From Streptomyces sp. NBC_00704 (GTDB lineage Bacteria; Actinomycetota; Actinomycetes; Streptomycetales; Streptomycetaceae): 64,000 bases of DNA. A model generated the notes under the pieces. That model was not told where the DNA came from and ran no database searches. It saw only the letters and a program-made list of their open reading frames with translations. The stretch lies in assembly GCF_036226605.1 (NCBI RefSeq), contig NZ_CP109000.1:620001-684000 (forward strand), read 5' to 3'. The position numbers were made by a program, and so were the translations under genes. This document shows, piece by piece, positions 62,964-64,000 of this stretch. How positions within the stretch are numbered: position 1 is the stretch's first letter; every line of letters begins with the position of its first letter.

Positions 62964-64000
62964 CTACAGCGCGCGGATGAGCAGCAGTGCGATGTCGTCG
63001 CTCTGCGGAACCGACGGTCGGGTGTGCTCGACCAGGTGGTCGGCGAGGGCCTCCAGGCTCGCGGTGTCGGCTCGGGACAGGGCGTCGGCCAGGCCGTGGA
63101 CGGCGTCCTCGAGGTCGACTCCCGGCGCTTCGACGAGCCCGTCGGTGTACAGCGCGAGCACGGTGCCGGGGGGCAGGGAGACCTCGGTGGCCGGGTAGTC
63201 GGCCGCGGGGTCGATGCCGAGCAGCAGCCCGGGGGTGAGCGGGAGGACGTCGGTGCGGCCGTCCGGGCGGCGCAGCAGGGGCGGGGGGTGGCCCGCCGTG
63301 GCCAGGCAGGCGTGGTGGCGGGCGGTGTCGAGGGCGACGTAGGTGCAGCTGGTGAAGAGGCCGGGGTCGAGGTCGGTGAGGAGGCGGTTGGTGCGGCCGA
63401 GGACCTCGCCGGGAGGTGCGCCGGCGGTGGCGTGGACGGCGGTGCGGACCTGCCCCATGAGGGTGGCGGCCTGCACGTTGTGGCCCTGTACGTCGCCGAT
63501 GGCCGCGGCGGCGGAGGTGTCGTCGAGGCGGATGAAGTCGTAGAAGTCGCCGCCGATGCCCGTGCCGTGGCCGGCGGGCAGGTAACGGGCCGCCACCTCC
63601 AGGCCCGGGACGTGGGGCAGGGCGTGCGGCAGCAGGCCGGCCTGGAGGTTGCGGGCCAGGTGGTGCTCGGCGTCGTAGAGATGGGCGCGGCTCAGCGCCT
63701 GGGCGATCAGTCCGGCCAGGGCGGTCAGGACGGATCGTTCCTGCGGGGCGAAGGGGTGGGGCCGGTCGTAGGCGAGCACCATGGAGCCGACGGGGCGGCC
63801 GGTGGTGATCAGCGGCAGGAACGCCCAGGAGGCCATGCCGTCCTGGAGGACGGCTGTGGGGTGGGCCCGTTTCAGCTCGGCGAAGTCGGCGAAGAACGAC
63901 GGGATGCCGGTGGTCAGCACGTGGACGGCCGGGGTGTCGGAGGTCACGGGCACGGCGTCGAAGCGCTCCATGAAACCGGTCCCGTACCCGCGGTGGCCGA
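62964..64000 (-). CDS. GAF-SpoIIE serine phosphatase (5' end outside window)
   Basis: Reading continues without a stop to the right edge, and the residues before the ATG at 63971 (HRGYGTGF) look like the GAF domain of such phosphatases, so the true N-terminus lies beyond 64000. Visible: a GAF domain (SWAFLPLITTGRPVGSMVLAYDRP) and SpoIIE (LARNLQAGLLP, IGGDFYDFIRL, IGDVQGHNVQAATLMGQVR, TDGLVEAPG, SDDIALLLIRA). All conserved acidic motifs are intact. No HATPase domain follows. Confidence 0.92.
   Translation of the reverse strand, partial: GHRGYGTGFMERFDAVPVTSDTPAVHVLTTGIPSFFADFAELKRAHPTAVLQDGMASWAFLPLITTGRPVGSMVLAYDRPHPFAPQERSVLTALAGLIAQALSRAHLYDAEHHLARNLQAGLLPHALPHVPGLEVAARYLPAGHGTGIGGDFYDFIRLDDTSAAAAIGDVQGHNVQAATLMGQVRTAVHATAGAPPGEVLGRTNRLLTDLDPGLFTSCTYVALDTARHHACLATAGHPPPLLRRPDGRTDVLPLTPGLLLGIDPAADYPATEVSLPPGTVLALYTDGLVEAPGVDLEDAVHGLADALSRADTASLEALADHLVEHTRPSVPQSDDIALLLIRAL

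Overview
This window is chromosomal DNA from an actinomycete, almost certainly Streptomyces or a very close relative. The evidence is very high G+C with strong third-position GC bias, many GTG starts, a PTS-type dihydroxyacetone kinase, a long GAPDH, several SpoIIE-type phosphatases, an Rv1733c-family protein, sugar ABC transporters without their own ATPase, and secreted polysaccharide hydrolases carrying CBM and FN3 modules. No insertion sequence, phage, CRISPR array, rRNA or intact tRNA was seen. The density of secreted hydrolases and small regulators fits an arm-proximal or accessory-rich region.

Layout. 1-5.1 kb: end of a dhaKLM operon, a GH75 chitosanase, a cupin, an FN3 lipoprotein with a DasR-like operator, and a membrane-anchored surface protein. 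5.1-13.3 kb: padR/fadH behind a 20-bp palindrome, secreted proteins of unknown function, a PAS/GAF/SpoIIE phosphatase and a PrmC-like methyltransferase. 13.5-22.5 kb: MarR plus a sulfite-oxidase-like/flavoreductase pair, Rv1733c family, acetyl-xylan-esterase-like protein, class C beta-lactamase-like hydrolase, HutC-type GntR, and PadR-methyltransferase divergent from an NTF2-like protein. 23-25.7 kb: a short second Rho with a C-rich upstream region, then a D-Ala-D-Ala carboxypeptidase. 25.9-31.9 kb: an amide amino acid locus (FadR-type regulator, asparagine permease, asparaginase, aspartase, glutaminase). 32-35 kb: uppP, a crcB-DUF190-crcB fluoride operon and an ArsR-like regulator.

35.2-43.3 kb is a compact beta-galactan locus. 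A secreted GH53 galactanase and a GH42 beta-galactosidase are divergent from a binding protein, two permeases and a LacI regulator whose coding ends overlap by 4 bp. A LacI-like operator lies on the promoter. The logic is to cut galactan outside, import oligosaccharides, hydrolyse to galactose inside, and have LacI sense the sugar; the ATPase would be a shared MsiK-type protein elsewhere.

43.5-51.7 kb: VOC/MarR, SseB-like, a MerR/DHA2-exporter divergon around a perfect 45-bp palindrome, a long GAPDH and 6-phosphogluconate dehydrogenase. 51.8-64 kb: a GH5-FN3-CBM2 glycanase behind an exact CebR box, YceI, an Orn/Lys/Arg decarboxylase, two more SpoIIE phosphatases, an atypical type III polyketide synthase, a membrane glutaredoxin-like protein and a methyltransferase. 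The signals most worth following are the Rho paralogue that has lost its RNP1 aromatic motif, the 45-bp palindrome, the divergent galactan locus, the atypical type III PKS, and the operator palindromes that tie single genes to chitin (DasR-like) and cellulose (CebR) regulons.
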